Assembly: GCF_040549525.1 (NCBI RefSeq)
Contig: NZ_JBEPTM010000003.1
Span: forward strand, 124,001 to 188,000
Direction: 5' to 3'
DNA length: 64,000 nt
Source of the DNA: Lacisediminihabitans sp040549525
GTDB taxonomy: Bacteria > Actinomycetota > Actinomycetes > Actinomycetales > Microbacteriaceae
Shown: one piece after another, positions 41,933-49,986 of the stretch
Numbering within the stretch: the first letter of the stretch is position 1
How the letters are laid out: each line of letters starts with the position of its first letter
Position numbers and translations under genes: made by a program
The notes under the pieces: generated by a model
Database searches by the model: none
Told to the model about the DNA's origin: nothing
Seen by the model: the letters and a program-made list of their open reading frames with translations, nothing else

Positions 41933-42011
41933 GGCATATTCGACCCTACTATTGGGGGTAGAAACAGATTCCCGTTGCTCACGGTGTTCCCCCGAATGCC
42001 GGATTCAACGA
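41933..42011 (+). promoter_or_regulatory. promoter region of the DUF1023-like gene, similar to that of the TasA/SipW operon
   Basis: GGCATATTCG (41933-41942), CCCTACTAT (41944-41952) and GGGGGTA (41954-41960) recur in the same order as GGTATATCG, CCCTACTCT and GGGGGTA at 29569-29599. TACTAT (41947-41952) is the probable -10 box. The similarity is visible by eye; that it marks a shared regulator or sigma factor is inference. Confidence 0.4.
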
Positions 42012-43469
42012 TTGGATACATACCTTTTGCTGTTTGACGTCGCAGCAGTCCTCTCGCCCTCCGGCGCGCTCGGTGGGGTGGCAGAGGCGTTCGGCGTACA
42101 CGAAATCAGCCGCCAGATCTCGGCGATCGTGGAGTCGGTCGATCCGTCGACGCAGGATCAATCGCTGTTCGGAGGGCTCTTCGCCCCGGTCGGCTCTGGC
42201 GCGGGCATGCTCTCCTACGGCAGCCCGCAGCCTTCGGATGTGACGCAAGCGGGCGTATCGTCGACGCCCGTCGATCCGACGCTTCTTCCCCGCAGCAGTG
42301 GAAGTGAGACCCTCGACCGACTGACGGTGCTGTCCGGTTCCGATGTCGCGGCCTTCGTCTCCCGCAACCCCTCGGCGGTGCAGAGACTGCTGGTGAGTCC
42401 GCCGCGAGCCAGTTCGATTGCGGCCTGGTGGGGATCCCTGCCGAGCTCGGGACAGAGAACCCTCTCGACGAAAGCGCCCGAGGTGGTCGGCAATCTGGAC
42501 GGCTTGCCTTTCGCGGTGCGCGACCGGGCCAACCGCCTCACCCTCAGCCGATCCGTCGCCCAGCTCGAATCATCGATCGCCTCTGGGGCGGGGCGTGCGA
42601 AGCTCGTCGAGAAGCGCCACCACCTCGACATCCTGGAGCAGGTGAAGAAGACCCTGCAGCGCACGACCGGCGAACCGAAACGACAGCTTCTCACCCTCGA
42701 TACGACTGGCGAGGTGCGAGCAGCCGTGGTGGTTGGAGACCTCAGCACCGCGGACTACGTGAGCTATCTCGTGCCCGGCATGTTCTTCACCGTGCAGGGG
42801 CAGATGTACGACTGGACCGTGATCGCGCAAGACCTGCAGGCGCAGCAGTCCGGGTGGTTGAAGACGCTGTCGACCACCAACCCGGCGCTCGCCGGCAAGA
42901 CCGCAGCCACGGTGGCCTGGATCGGTTACCAGACACCGGGGGTGCTCGACATCGCCTCGCTCGATCGAGCGCAGAGCGGCGCCAGCTTTCTCGGCCACGC
43001 CATCCAGGGACTCCACGCGGCACGAGCGGACAGCCCACCGTTTGTCAGCCTGGTGACACACTCTTACGGATCCACCGCCGCGATGATGGAACTCGCGCAG
43101 GGCGGCATGTCCGTCGATGCGCTCGCCATCATCGGGTCCCCCGGGTCTGCCGCTCAGTCGGCGTCGGCCCTGGCGGTGACCAAGGGCAACGTCTTCGTCG
43201 GCGAAGCGGCCTGGGACCCGATCGTGAACACCGCCTTCTACGGCAGCGACCCCGGCGCGCCCAGCTTCGGCGCGAAAAAGATGGATGTCGCGGCCGAGAC
43301 CGATCCGATAACGCACAAGCCTCTCGCCGCCGCGGTTGGCCACCTCGGGTACTTCGACAGCGGCACCACGGCGATGCGTAACCTTGCGCTGATCGGGCTC
43401 GACCAGAGCGCGCTGGTCTCCTCCGGCTCGCCGGAGGATGCGAGCCGCACGCTCGCCGATAGTCGCTGA
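42012..43469 (+). CDS. DUF1023-type alpha/beta hydrolase, start uncertain
   Basis: A protein of about 485 residues. The C-terminal 300 residues are the actinobacterial DUF1023 alpha/beta-hydrolase module: NLDGLPFAVRDRANRLTL, the conserved LLTLDTTGEVRAAVVVGD, a long segment with YLVPGMFFTVQGQMYDWT, TVAWIGYQTP, and the nucleophile elbow THSYGSTAAMM followed by IIGSPG. The N-terminal 150 residues (FDVAAVLSPSGALGGVAEAF...) are unrecognised and no clear signal peptide is seen. The frame has no ATG near its beginning; I place the start at TTG 42012, 60 bases after the TACTAT box, but GTG codons further in are possible. Function unknown; a mycolate-like or lipid esterase role cannot be shown. Confidence 0.65.
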   Translation: MDTYLLLFDVAAVLSPSGALGGVAEAFGVHEISRQISAIVESVDPSTQDQSLFGGLFAPVGSGAGMLSYGSPQPSDVTQAGVSSTPVDPTLLPRSSGSETLDRLTVLSGSDVAAFVSRNPSAVQRLLVSPPRASSIAAWWGSLPSSGQRTLSTKAPEVVGNLDGLPFAVRDRANRLTLSRSVAQLESSIASGAGRAKLVEKRHHLDILEQVKKTLQRTTGEPKRQLLTLDTTGEVRAAVVVGDLSTADYVSYLVPGMFFTVQGQMYDWTVIAQDLQAQQSGWLKTLSTTNPALAGKTAATVAWIGYQTPGVLDIASLDRAQSGASFLGHAIQGLHAARADSPPFVSLVTHSYGSTAAMMELAQGGMSVDALAIIGSPGSAAQSASALAVTKGNVFVGEAAWDPIVNTAFYGSDPGAPSFGAKKMDVAAETDPITHKPLAAAVGHLGYFDSGTTAMRNLALIGLDQSALVSSGSPEDASRTLADSR

Positions 43470-43558
43470 GCGGCGCCCGACAACCGGATCGGATCGGCGC
43501 TCACGCGCGTGCGAATAGAATCGGGTGTCCCCCCAAGCGATCCAACGCACGGAGTTCC

Positions 43559-43882
43559 ATGTCTGAAAATCCTGCTGAGCCCGACGGCCGTATCACCACC
43601 GATCAGGTCGCTCACCTCGCAAACCTCGCCCGCATCGCGCTCACACCCGCCGAGATCGAGAAGCTCACCGGCGAACTGGGAGTGATCATCGACTCCATCG
43701 CGAAGGTTTCCGAGGTGGCAACGGCGGACGTTCCGGCCACGAGTCATCCGATTCCACTCACCAATGTGTTCCGCCCCGACGTGATCGGCGACACGCTTTC
43801 GCAGGAGGAAGCGCTCAGCGGCGCTCCGGAGCATGACGGAAGCCGATTCAAAGTCTCTGCAATCCTGGGGGAGGAGCAGTAA
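43559..43882 (+). CDS. gatC: Asp/Glu-tRNA(Asn/Gln) amidotransferase subunit C
   Basis: 107-residue GatC, the small subunit that stabilises GatA in the GatCAB amidotransferase. Family signature: TDQVAHLANLARIALTPAEI and PLTNVFRPDVIGDTLSQEEA, ending FKVSAILGEEQ. ATG with GGAG 5 bases upstream; a TAGAAT box at about 43515-43520 gives a leader of about 35 nt, unlike the leaderless gatB. The stop overlaps the gatA ATG (TAATG), so gatC-gatA is an operon. Confidence 0.96.
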   Translation: MSENPAEPDGRITTDQVAHLANLARIALTPAEIEKLTGELGVIIDSIAKVSEVATADVPATSHPIPLTNVFRPDVIGDTLSQEEALSGAPEHDGSRFKVSAILGEEQ

Positions 43883-45411
43883 TGTCCCATGTCGACGGCA
43901 CCGCCGATCTCACCCGCCTCAGCGCGGCCTCGCTCAGCGAACTCCTCCAGGCGCGCGAGGTCTCGAGCGTCGAGGTGACCAGGGCGCACCTCGATCGCAT
44001 CGCCGCGGTCGATGGCGATGTGCACGCCTTCCTCCATGTCTCGAAGGACGCTATCGACACCGCGGAGGGTGTCGATGTGCTGCGCCGCAGCGGTGACCGG
44101 CTTCCGCCGCTCGCCGGTATCCCGATCGCCATCAAGGACGTGCTCTGTACCCTGGACATGCCCTCTACCGCGGGAAGCAAGATACTCGAGGGCTGGATCC
44201 CTCCCTACGACGCCACCGTGGTGCGCAAGCTTCGCGAGGCCTTCCTCGTACCGCTCGGCAAGACGAACATGGACGAATTCGCCATGGGATCCTCCACCGA
44301 GTTCTCGGCGTACGGCGTGACCCATAATCCCTGGGACCTGGATCGCATTCCCGGCGGATCGGGCGGAGGAAGCGCGGCAGCGGTAGCGGCATTCGAAGCA
44401 CCGCTCGCACTCGGCTCTGACACGGGTGGCTCGATTCGCCAACCGGCAGCGGTAACGGGATCCGTCGGGGTCAAGCCCACCTATGGCGGGGTGAGCCGGT
44501 ATGGCGCGATCGCGCTCGCGAGCTCGCTCGACCAGGTGGGCCCCGTCTCCCGTACGGTTCTCGACGCCGCGTTGTTGCACGACGTGATCGGTGGTCACGA
44601 TCCACGAGATTCCACCTCCCTGCGGGACGAATGGCCGAGTTTTGCCGCGGCGGCGAAGGCCGGACAACTCAAGCGCAACCTCAACGGTGTGCGTGTCGGT
44701 GTGGTGAAGGAGCTCGATGCACCCGGCTTCCAGGCCGGGGTCAGCCAGCGCTTCCACGAGACTCTCGATCTGCTCGCCTCCAACGGAGCAGAGATCGTCG
44801 AGCTGAGCGCACCGAACTTCGAGTACGCCGTCGCCGCCTACTACCTCATCCTGCCGGCGGAGGCATCCAGCAACCTCGCGAAGTTCGACTCTGTGCGATT
44901 CGGACTCCGAGTGAACCCTGTGGGGGGAGGGACGGTCGAGGATGTGATGGCCGCGACCCGTGAGGCCGGTTTCGGTCCGGAGGTCAAGCGTCGCATCATC
45001 CTCGGCACCTACGCGCTCAGTGCGGGCTATTACGACGCCTACTACGGCAGCGCGCAGAAGGTGCGCACGCTCATCCAGCGCGACTTCGCCGCTGCCTTCG
45101 AGAAGGCGGACATCCTGATCAGCCCGGCAGCGCCGACCACCGCGTTCAGGATCGGCGAAAAGATCGACGATCCGCTTGCCATGTATCTCAACGACGTGAC
45201 GACGATCCCGGCGAACCTCGCGGGCATTCCGGGTATGGGTCTCCCGATGGGGCTTGCTCCGGAGGATGGATTGCCCACCGGCCTCCAGCTCATGGCACCG
45301 GCACGCGCCGATGCCCGGCTCTACGAGCACGGTGCCGTCATCGAGGCCCTGCTCGAAGACAGCTGGGGTCGCACGCTGATCAGCCAGGCACCGGAGCTGG
45401 CCACGCGCTAG
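43882..45411 (+). CDS. gatA: Asp/Glu-tRNA(Asn/Gln) amidotransferase subunit A
   Basis: 509-residue amidase subunit, which hydrolyses glutamine and passes ammonia to GatB. The amidase signature is intact: catalytic lysine in IPIAIKDVL, GKTNMDEFAMGSSTE, the Ser-cisSer region GGSGGGSAAAVAA and the nucleophile Ser in SDTGGSIRQPA. The C-terminus (GLPTGLQLMAPARADARLYEHG) is canonical. Overlaps gatC. Unlike the common gatCAB order, gatB does not follow directly: a divergent regulator/transporter pair of 1.7 kb lies between. Confidence 0.97.
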   Translation: MSHVDGTADLTRLSAASLSELLQAREVSSVEVTRAHLDRIAAVDGDVHAFLHVSKDAIDTAEGVDVLRRSGDRLPPLAGIPIAIKDVLCTLDMPSTAGSKILEGWIPPYDATVVRKLREAFLVPLGKTNMDEFAMGSSTEFSAYGVTHNPWDLDRIPGGSGGGSAAAVAAFEAPLALGSDTGGSIRQPAAVTGSVGVKPTYGGVSRYGAIALASSLDQVGPVSRTVLDAALLHDVIGGHDPRDSTSLRDEWPSFAAAAKAGQLKRNLNGVRVGVVKELDAPGFQAGVSQRFHETLDLLASNGAEIVELSAPNFEYAVAAYYLILPAEASSNLAKFDSVRFGLRVNPVGGGTVEDVMAATREAGFGPEVKRRIILGTYALSAGYYDAYYGSAQKVRTLIQRDFAAAFEKADILISPAAPTTAFRIGEKIDDPLAMYLNDVTTIPANLAGIPGMGLPMGLAPEDGLPTGLQLMAPARADARLYEHGAVIEALLEDSWGRTLISQAPELATR

Positions 45412-45438
45412 CTGTGCCCGGCGGCAGCACCCGCGGGG

Positions 45439-46065
45439 TCAGGGCTTATCGGCTCGATATCCCAGCGAAACGGCGCCGCCGGTGCCTTCGTTGGCGATCT
45501 GATCGCCCGCCGGCAGCACGTCGGCGGCGCGCTCGCGGAAGGCGACCATGTTCATCCGGTTGCCGCAGCGCACGCTGCAGTACCGTTTCGACCCGTTGCG
45601 GGAGAGGTCGACGAGCACCCCGGAGCAGTCCGGTGCGTCGCAGGTGCGGAGCCGGTCCATGGCGTCCATGCGGATGACATCGGCAAGGGCGAGCGCCACC
45701 TCGACGCGCATCCGCTCGGCCAGGGGCGCGTCAGGCGCCGTCGCGTGCCAGTGCCACCCGGAGTCGTCGTGCCGGGTGAGCTGGGGGAGGGCGTCCGCTT
45801 CCGCCAGCATCGCGTTCACCTCGGTGACGGCCCCGTCTCGCCCGAGGTGCCAGATCTTGCGCAATCGCTCCCGCGTGAGCGCGACCTGCGCACGCTCCGC
45901 CTCGTCGTGATCGATGCGACCGGAGTACCGGAAACGGGCGAGAATCGCGTCGAGATCATCGATCGTGGTGAGCTCGTCCGACCCGCTGCGGGAGGCAAGC
46001 GGATGAGTGTTCGCCAAGGCGACGGCAAATTCGAGTGTCTCCACGGTGTCAGGGGCAAAAAGCAA
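45439..46065 (-). CDS. CGNR zinc-finger transcriptional regulator
   Basis: A 208-residue protein of the ABATE/CGNR family. Residues 1-150 form the helical ABATE-like ligand-binding part (FAVALANTHPLASRSGSDEL...); the C-terminal zinc finger is CDAPDCSGVLVD followed by SRNGSKRYCSVRCGNRMN, from which the family is named. It starts at TTG 46065 with AAGGAG 4-5 bases upstream. It is divergent from the EamA transporter with only 38 bases between them, and the transporter's -35 box lies directly against this start codon, so it probably controls the transporter and itself. Confidence 0.87.
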   Translation of the reverse strand: MLFAPDTVETLEFAVALANTHPLASRSGSDELTTIDDLDAILARFRYSGRIDHDEAERAQVALTRERLRKIWHLGRDGAVTEVNAMLAEADALPQLTRHDDSGWHWHATAPDAPLAERMRVEVALALADVIRMDAMDRLRTCDAPDCSGVLVDLSRNGSKRYCSVRCGNRMNMVAFRERAADVLPAGDQIANEGTGGAVSLGYRADKP

Positions 46066-46066
46066 T

Positions 46067-46103
46067 TTGACTCCTTACTTTTGACCAGACTACCGTCAGC
46101 AGA
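46067..46103 (+). promoter_or_regulatory. promoter of the EamA transporter within the regulator/transporter gap
   Basis: TTGACT (46067-46072), an 18-base spacer and TACCGT (46091-46096) form a good sigma-70-type promoter; the ATG follows 7 bases later, so the mRNA should be leaderless. The word TTTGAC occurs twice (46066-46071 and 46080-46085), a possible binding site for the adjacent CGNR regulator. Confidence 0.65.
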
Positions 46104-47138
46104 ATGAAGCCTTCGTCCACCTCGCTCGGACTGGTCATCGCCGTGATCGCCGCTGCGACCTTCGGCATGTCGGGCGCCTTCATCAAGCCCCTTCTGGAGG
46201 CGGGTTGGAGTCCCGCGGCCGCGGTGACGGCGAGGGCGCTCATCGGCGGACTCGTGCTCGCGCCGCTCGCCCTGCTCTCGCTCCGAGGCAGGTGGTCATC
46301 GCTCTGGCGCGCTCGGTGGCGCATCGTGGCGATGGGGCTCATCGGCGTGGCCGGCACCCAGCTGGTCTATTTCGCCGCCCTGCAACGGATTCCCGTGAAC
46401 ACCGCGATACTCATCGAATACATGGCGCCACTGCTGCTGGTCGGCTTCGTCTGGGTGACCAGTCGGCGGATGCCCTCCGCCGTCGTGCTCATCGGCTCGG
46501 TCGTGGCCGTGGCGGGCCTCGTTCTCGTGGTCTCGCCGCGTGGGGGAGGCGGTTTCGACCTCGTGGGCCTTGGCTTCGCGACGCTGGCGACGGTCGGGTG
46601 CGCGATCTATTACGTGGTCGCGGCGCGGCCGAGCGACGGTCTTCCGCCGGTGGCGCTCGCGGCGGGTGGACTCGTGCTCGGCGGGCTCGTCCTCGGCCTC
46701 GCGGGCCTCACCGGTCTCGTTCCCTTCACGGCGACGTTCACGACCGTGCGTCTGCTCGGCACGATGGTGAGCTGGTGGGTGCCTCTGCTCGTCGTCGGCG
46801 TCTTCGCCACGGCCGTCGCCTACGCCAGCAGCATCACTGCGACCGAGATGCTCGGCTCCAGACTGGCATCCTTCGCCGGCCTGCTCGAGGTCATCGCGGC
46901 GGCGCTCTACGCGTGGATACTGCTGGGGGAAGACCTCACGGTGCTGCAGCTGATCGGGGGAGCGCTCATCCTGGCCGGCATCGCCTTCGTCCGCGCCGAG
47001 AAGCGGGGTGCAGCGACGATGCTCGAAGCGGGCGCGAACACCGAGCCGATCGCCGTGCCGATCGCCGTGCCGATCGCCGTGCCGTCGCCATCCGAAGATC
47101 CTCCGCTCGCCACGCCCGTAGAATCGTCTGGTGGCTAA
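46104..47138 (+). CDS. EamA/DMT-family transporter
   Basis: A 344-residue membrane protein with ten hydrophobic helices in two EamA repeats (starting GLVIAVIAAATFGMSGAFIK and GLGFATLATVGCAIYYVVAA). Members export amino acids or other metabolites; the substrate is not evident. After the last helix a hydrophilic tail of about 40 residues contains PIAVPIAVPIAVP, encoded by three tandem copies of CCGATCGCCGTG (47046-47081). The end of the gene overlaps the start of gatB by 8 bases, and the gatB -10 box lies inside it. Probably regulated by the divergent CGNR gene. Confidence 0.9.
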   Translation: MKPSSTSLGLVIAVIAAATFGMSGAFIKPLLEAGWSPAAAVTARALIGGLVLAPLALLSLRGRWSSLWRARWRIVAMGLIGVAGTQLVYFAALQRIPVNTAILIEYMAPLLLVGFVWVTSRRMPSAVVLIGSVVAVAGLVLVVSPRGGGGFDLVGLGFATLATVGCAIYYVVAARPSDGLPPVALAAGGLVLGGLVLGLAGLTGLVPFTATFTTVRLLGTMVSWWVPLLVVGVFATAVAYASSITATEMLGSRLASFAGLLEVIAAALYAWILLGEDLTVLQLIGGALILAGIAFVRAEKRGAATMLEAGANTEPIAVPIAVPIAVPSPSEDPPLATPVESSGG

Positions 47139-48630
47139 AGCTGAACTGATGGACTACGACCGTGCGATCGAGCTCTTCGAGCCGGTGCTCGGCTTCGAGG
47201 TGCACGTCGAACTGAACACGAAGACCAAGATGTTCAGCGACGCGCCAAACTTCTTCGGTGGCGAGCCGAACACGAATGTCACGCCCGTGGACCTCGGACT
47301 TCCGGGCAGCCTTCCGGTGGTCAACGAGCAAGCGGTGAAGTACTCGATCAGCCTCGGGCTGGCCCTGGGCTGCAGCATCCGCCCCTCCAGCCGCTTTGCG
47401 CGCAAGAACTACTTCTACCCCGACCTGGCGAAGAACTACCAGATCAGCCAGTTCGACGAGCCCATCGCCTTCGATGGAAGCGTCGAGGTTGAGCTCGAGG
47501 ATGGCCGTACCTTCCAGATTCCCATCGAGCGCGCGCACATGGAAGAGGATGCAGGCAAGCTCACCCACGTCGGTGGCGCCACCGGGCGCATCCAGGGTGC
47601 GGAGTACTCGCTCGTCGACTACAACCGCGCCGGCGTGCCCCTGGTCGAGATCGTCACCAACATCATCTACGGCGCAGAACGGGATGCCCCGGAGCTCGCC
47701 AAGGCCTACGTCTCGACCATCCGCGACATCGTGCGGTCCCTGGGCATCAGCGACGCGAAGATGGAGCGCGGCAACCTGCGTTGCGATGCGAACATCTCGC
47801 TGTCCCCGCGCGGATCCGGCACGCTCGGCACTCGCACCGAAACGAAGAATGTCAACTCCCTGCGAAGCGTCGAGCGCGCCATCCGCTATGAGATCCAGCG
47901 CCAGGCGGCGATCCTCGCCGACGGTGGCACGATCATCCAGGAGACCCGGCATTGGCACGAGGACACCGGTGTGACCTCGGCCGGCCGGCCCAAGAGCGAC
48001 GCCGACGATTACCGCTACTTTCCCGAGCCCGACCTTCTTCCCGTCGAGCCGTCGCTCGAGCTGATCGAGGAACTGCGTGCCGCGTTGCCCGAGGCACCGG
48101 CGGTCCGTCGTCGTCGGCTCAAGGAGGCCTGGGGCTTCACCGACCTGGAGTTCCAGGATGTCGCGAACTCCGGTCTGCTCGTCGAGATCGAGGAGACCAC
48201 GGCCGCCGGTGCTTCCGCAGCGCAGGCCCGCAAGTGGTGGACCGGCGAAATCGCCCGGCTGGCGAACGCCGCGGACGTGGACGCGTCGTCCCTCGTCTCG
48301 TCACTGCATGTCAGCGAGCTGATCGCCCTCATCGAAAACGGCGAACTCACCGACCGGCTGGCGCGCCAGGTGCTCGAAGGAGTCATCGCGGGCGAGGGTT
48401 CCCCTGCCGCTGTCGTTGAATCGCGGGGCCTCAAGGTCGTGTCGGATGACGGTGCCCTCATCGCTGCGATCGACGAGGCTCTCGCGGCCCAACCCGACGT
48501 GCTCGAGAAGATCCGCGACGGCAAGGTGCAGGCTGCCGGCGCGGTGATCGGTGCGGTGATGAAGGCGATGAAGGGCACAGCGGATGCCGCCCGCGTGCGC
48601 GAACTCGTGCTGGAGCGCGCGCAGCAGTAG
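47131..48630 (+). CDS. gatB: Asp/Glu-tRNA(Asn/Gln) amidotransferase subunit B
   Basis: 499-residue GatB, which binds and activates misacylated Glu-tRNA(Gln)/Asp-tRNA(Asn). Landmarks: LGFEVHVELNTKTKMFS, FARKNYFYPDLAKNYQISQ, RAHMEEDAGKLTH, LVDYNRAGVPLVEIVT and the C-terminal YqeY-like tail (DGKVQAAGAVIGAVMKAMKG) that contacts tRNA. The GTG at 47131 follows TAGAAT (47119-47124) by 6 bases: a leaderless promoter buried in the end of the EamA gene, so gatB can be expressed independently of gatCA and of the transporter. Confidence 0.97.
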   Translation: MAKAELMDYDRAIELFEPVLGFEVHVELNTKTKMFSDAPNFFGGEPNTNVTPVDLGLPGSLPVVNEQAVKYSISLGLALGCSIRPSSRFARKNYFYPDLAKNYQISQFDEPIAFDGSVEVELEDGRTFQIPIERAHMEEDAGKLTHVGGATGRIQGAEYSLVDYNRAGVPLVEIVTNIIYGAERDAPELAKAYVSTIRDIVRSLGISDAKMERGNLRCDANISLSPRGSGTLGTRTETKNVNSLRSVERAIRYEIQRQAAILADGGTIIQETRHWHEDTGVTSAGRPKSDADDYRYFPEPDLLPVEPSLELIEELRAALPEAPAVRRRRLKEAWGFTDLEFQDVANSGLLVEIEETTAAGASAAQARKWWTGEIARLANAADVDASSLVSSLHVSELIALIENGELTDRLARQVLEGVIAGEGSPAAVVESRGLKVVSDDGALIAAIDEALAAQPDVLEKIRDGKVQAAGAVIGAVMKAMKGTADAARVRELVLERAQQ

Positions 48631-48673
48631 CGGTCGATACCGCAGCCGACCCGAACAGACTGGAGCCCCTGAA

Positions 48674-48961
48674 ATGACCGTCACCGCAACACTCGAACTC
48701 TCGATCGCCCCCGAGTCGGCTGATGTCGCGCACTCCGTGATCCACGAGGTGCTCGCTGCGACGCGGGCGTTTGCCGGCAACCAGGGCGTCGAAGTGCTCG
48801 TCGACGTGGCGAACCCGCTGCACATCGTGGTGCTCGAGCGGTGGGAGTCCCTCGAGGCCGATGCCGCCTACCGCGCCTGGCGCGCGGGCGATGGGGTATC
48901 GAACCTGGGCACTGTGCTCGCAGGGCCGCCGGTGCTCACGGTCTTGACGACCTCCGAGTGA
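48674..48961 (+). CDS. antibiotic-biosynthesis-monooxygenase-domain (ABM) protein
   Basis: A 95-residue single-domain protein of the dimeric alpha/beta-barrel ABM superfamily: VTATLELSIAPESADVAHSV forms strand and helix, then FAGNQGVEVLVDVANPLHIVVLERWESLEADAAYRAW with the conserved E-x-W. Such proteins can be small quinone monooxygenases, haem-degrading enzymes or simply stress proteins; the fold alone does not decide. The ATG at 48674 lies 43 bases after gatB on the same strand. Confidence 0.8.
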   Translation: MTVTATLELSIAPESADVAHSVIHEVLAATRAFAGNQGVEVLVDVANPLHIVVLERWESLEADAAYRAWRAGDGVSNLGTVLAGPPVLTVLTTSE

Positions 48962-49163
48962 CTGATCGGTCATCCTGCGACGTGCCTCAGGACTGATCCC
49001 CTGAGAGTCCCTTCCGCGTCCACGCGCTGACAGCCCGCCGTATTCGCGGTACCGGACGCCGGGCAGTCGCTATTTTCTGCAGTCGCTATCGGGACTGATG
49101 TCGATCTGGTCGACTCGAGATTTGCCGCGTTTGACGTTCCCCTTCCGGGACAGTCGCTACGTA
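48962..49163. other. 202-base spacer with three copies of CAGTCGCTA
   Basis: Between the ABM gene and the toxin gene. CAGTCGCTA occurs at 49064, 49080 and 49151 in the same orientation. No gene, terminator or promoter could be supported. Composition is slightly less GC-rich than the flanking core genes. Confidence 0.5.
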
Positions 49164-49424
49164 CTAGTGACCGTAGTGATAGCGGCATCCGGCAATGCGA
49201 ATCTCATCGCTGTCGACTTTGTAAACGAGGCGATGTTCGTCGGTGATTCGTCGTGACCAATAGCCGTGAAAACCGTGCTTCAGTGGCTCCGGCTTTCCGA
49301 TGCCTTCGTTTCCGTTTCGTGCGATATCTCGCAGCAGGATGTTGATGCGCTTGAGGACCTTTCGATCCTGCGTCTGCCACCATTCATAGTCGGCCCACGC
49401 ATCCTCGTCCCAGGTCAACTTCAT
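49164..49424 (-). CDS. yoeB: Txe/YoeB family toxin (mRNA endonuclease)
   Basis: An 86-residue RelE-superfamily toxin that cleaves mRNA on the ribosome. The family's catalytic residues fall at the same numbers as in E. coli YoeB: Glu46 in KPEPLK, Arg65 in DEHRLVY and His83 in RYHYG. N-terminal WDEDAWADYEWWQTQDRK is also characteristic. The start overlaps the antitoxin stop by 4 bases, so the pair is co-translated. The size, catalytic set and partner make the call firm; whether it is active here is untested. Confidence 0.93.
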   Translation of the reverse strand: MKLTWDEDAWADYEWWQTQDRKVLKRINILLRDIARNGNEGIGKPEPLKHGFHGYWSRRITDEHRLVYKVDSDEIRIAGCRYHYGH

Positions 49425-49672
49425 TCTGTGATGTCGTGCTCGACACCTTTACCGGATTCGAGCCGTTCTATTGAGCGAAGGAGCCGCGCGGCGTTTGCCG
49501 GAGATTTCAGCAGGTATGCGGTTTCTTTCAATGACTCGTAATCATCTAGCGAGACGATGACCACCGGCTCATGGCCCGCCCGAGTGATGATGACTTCCTC
49601 GCGGTCGTCGACCACAGCGGACAGCGTCGCGGCATATTTTGCTCGAGACTCTGAGTAGGTCATTGTGCGCAT
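49421..49672 (-). CDS. yefM: YefM/Phd family antitoxin
   Basis: An 83-residue antitoxin. The Phd/YefM DNA-binding N-terminal domain reads MTYSESRAKYAATLSAVVDD and EVIITRAGHEPVVIVSLDDYESLKETAYLL; the C-terminal tail (SPANAARLLRSIERLESGKG) should wrap the toxin. The ATG at 49672 has GAAGGGA 5 bases upstream; an inner ATG at 49663 (MTYS...) matches the usual family start and is a possible alternative. A perfect palindrome 18 bases upstream is the likely operator. Confidence 0.93.
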   Translation of the reverse strand: MRTMTYSESRAKYAATLSAVVDDREEVIITRAGHEPVVIVSLDDYESLKETAYLLKSPANAARLLRSIERLESGKGVEHDITE

Positions 49673-49689
49673 GAGATTCCCTTCTAGGC

Positions 49690-49705
49690 GTACAACTTAT
49701 TGTAC
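49690..49705. promoter_or_regulatory. palindromic operator upstream of yefM-yoeB
   Basis: GTACAA (49690-49695), a 4-base spacer and TTGTAC (49700-49705) form a perfect dyad. On the minus strand it overlaps a TACAAT -10 box. The GTAC core recalls the TGTACA core reported for YefM operators, supporting autorepression by the antitoxin. Confidence 0.72.
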
Positions 49706-49913
49706 TTTATCATCCAAGTCGCGTAAGAGGTTCCGCTCACGGGCCGCCGATCCGGGCGAAAAGTGGTCCAGAGCGGGCTCTCTCGATGGTGGAGAGGGCC
49801 GCCCGGTGATGGTCCGGCCCGGGAACGCTTCAGGTGCCCGCCGTTCACGTCCTCTCAGCTGTCACCTTCCAGCGCAGCAGATCCAAGGCTTTCCTGCCCG
49901 GACCTAGGGCGAA

Positions 49914-49953
49914 AGTCTCGATCTGCTTGAGACAAGTCTCGATTTGCTTGAGA
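49914..49953 (+). repeat. 21-bp tandem direct repeat, two copies
   Basis: AGTCTCGATCTGCTTGAGA (49914-49932) recurs as AGTCTCGATTTGCTTGAGA (49935-49953), period 21. The first copy contains the dyad GTCTC/GAGAC. Located between the TA module and padR, 135 bases before the padR start. Two turns of the helix per copy suggests a double protein-binding site, but the binder is unknown. Confidence 0.7.
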
Positions 49954-49986
49954 ACTGACAACTCAGCTCATTAACAGCACAGGGAC

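Noticed and set aside
41952..42011. TTG at 41952 as start of the DUF1023 gene
   Set aside because: It overlaps the probable -10 box TACTAT and would add a cysteine-rich 20-residue stretch unlike any protein N-terminus.
42570..43550. Minus-strand frame opposite the DUF1023 gene
   Set aside because: Antisense shadow; no start signal and low-complexity composition.
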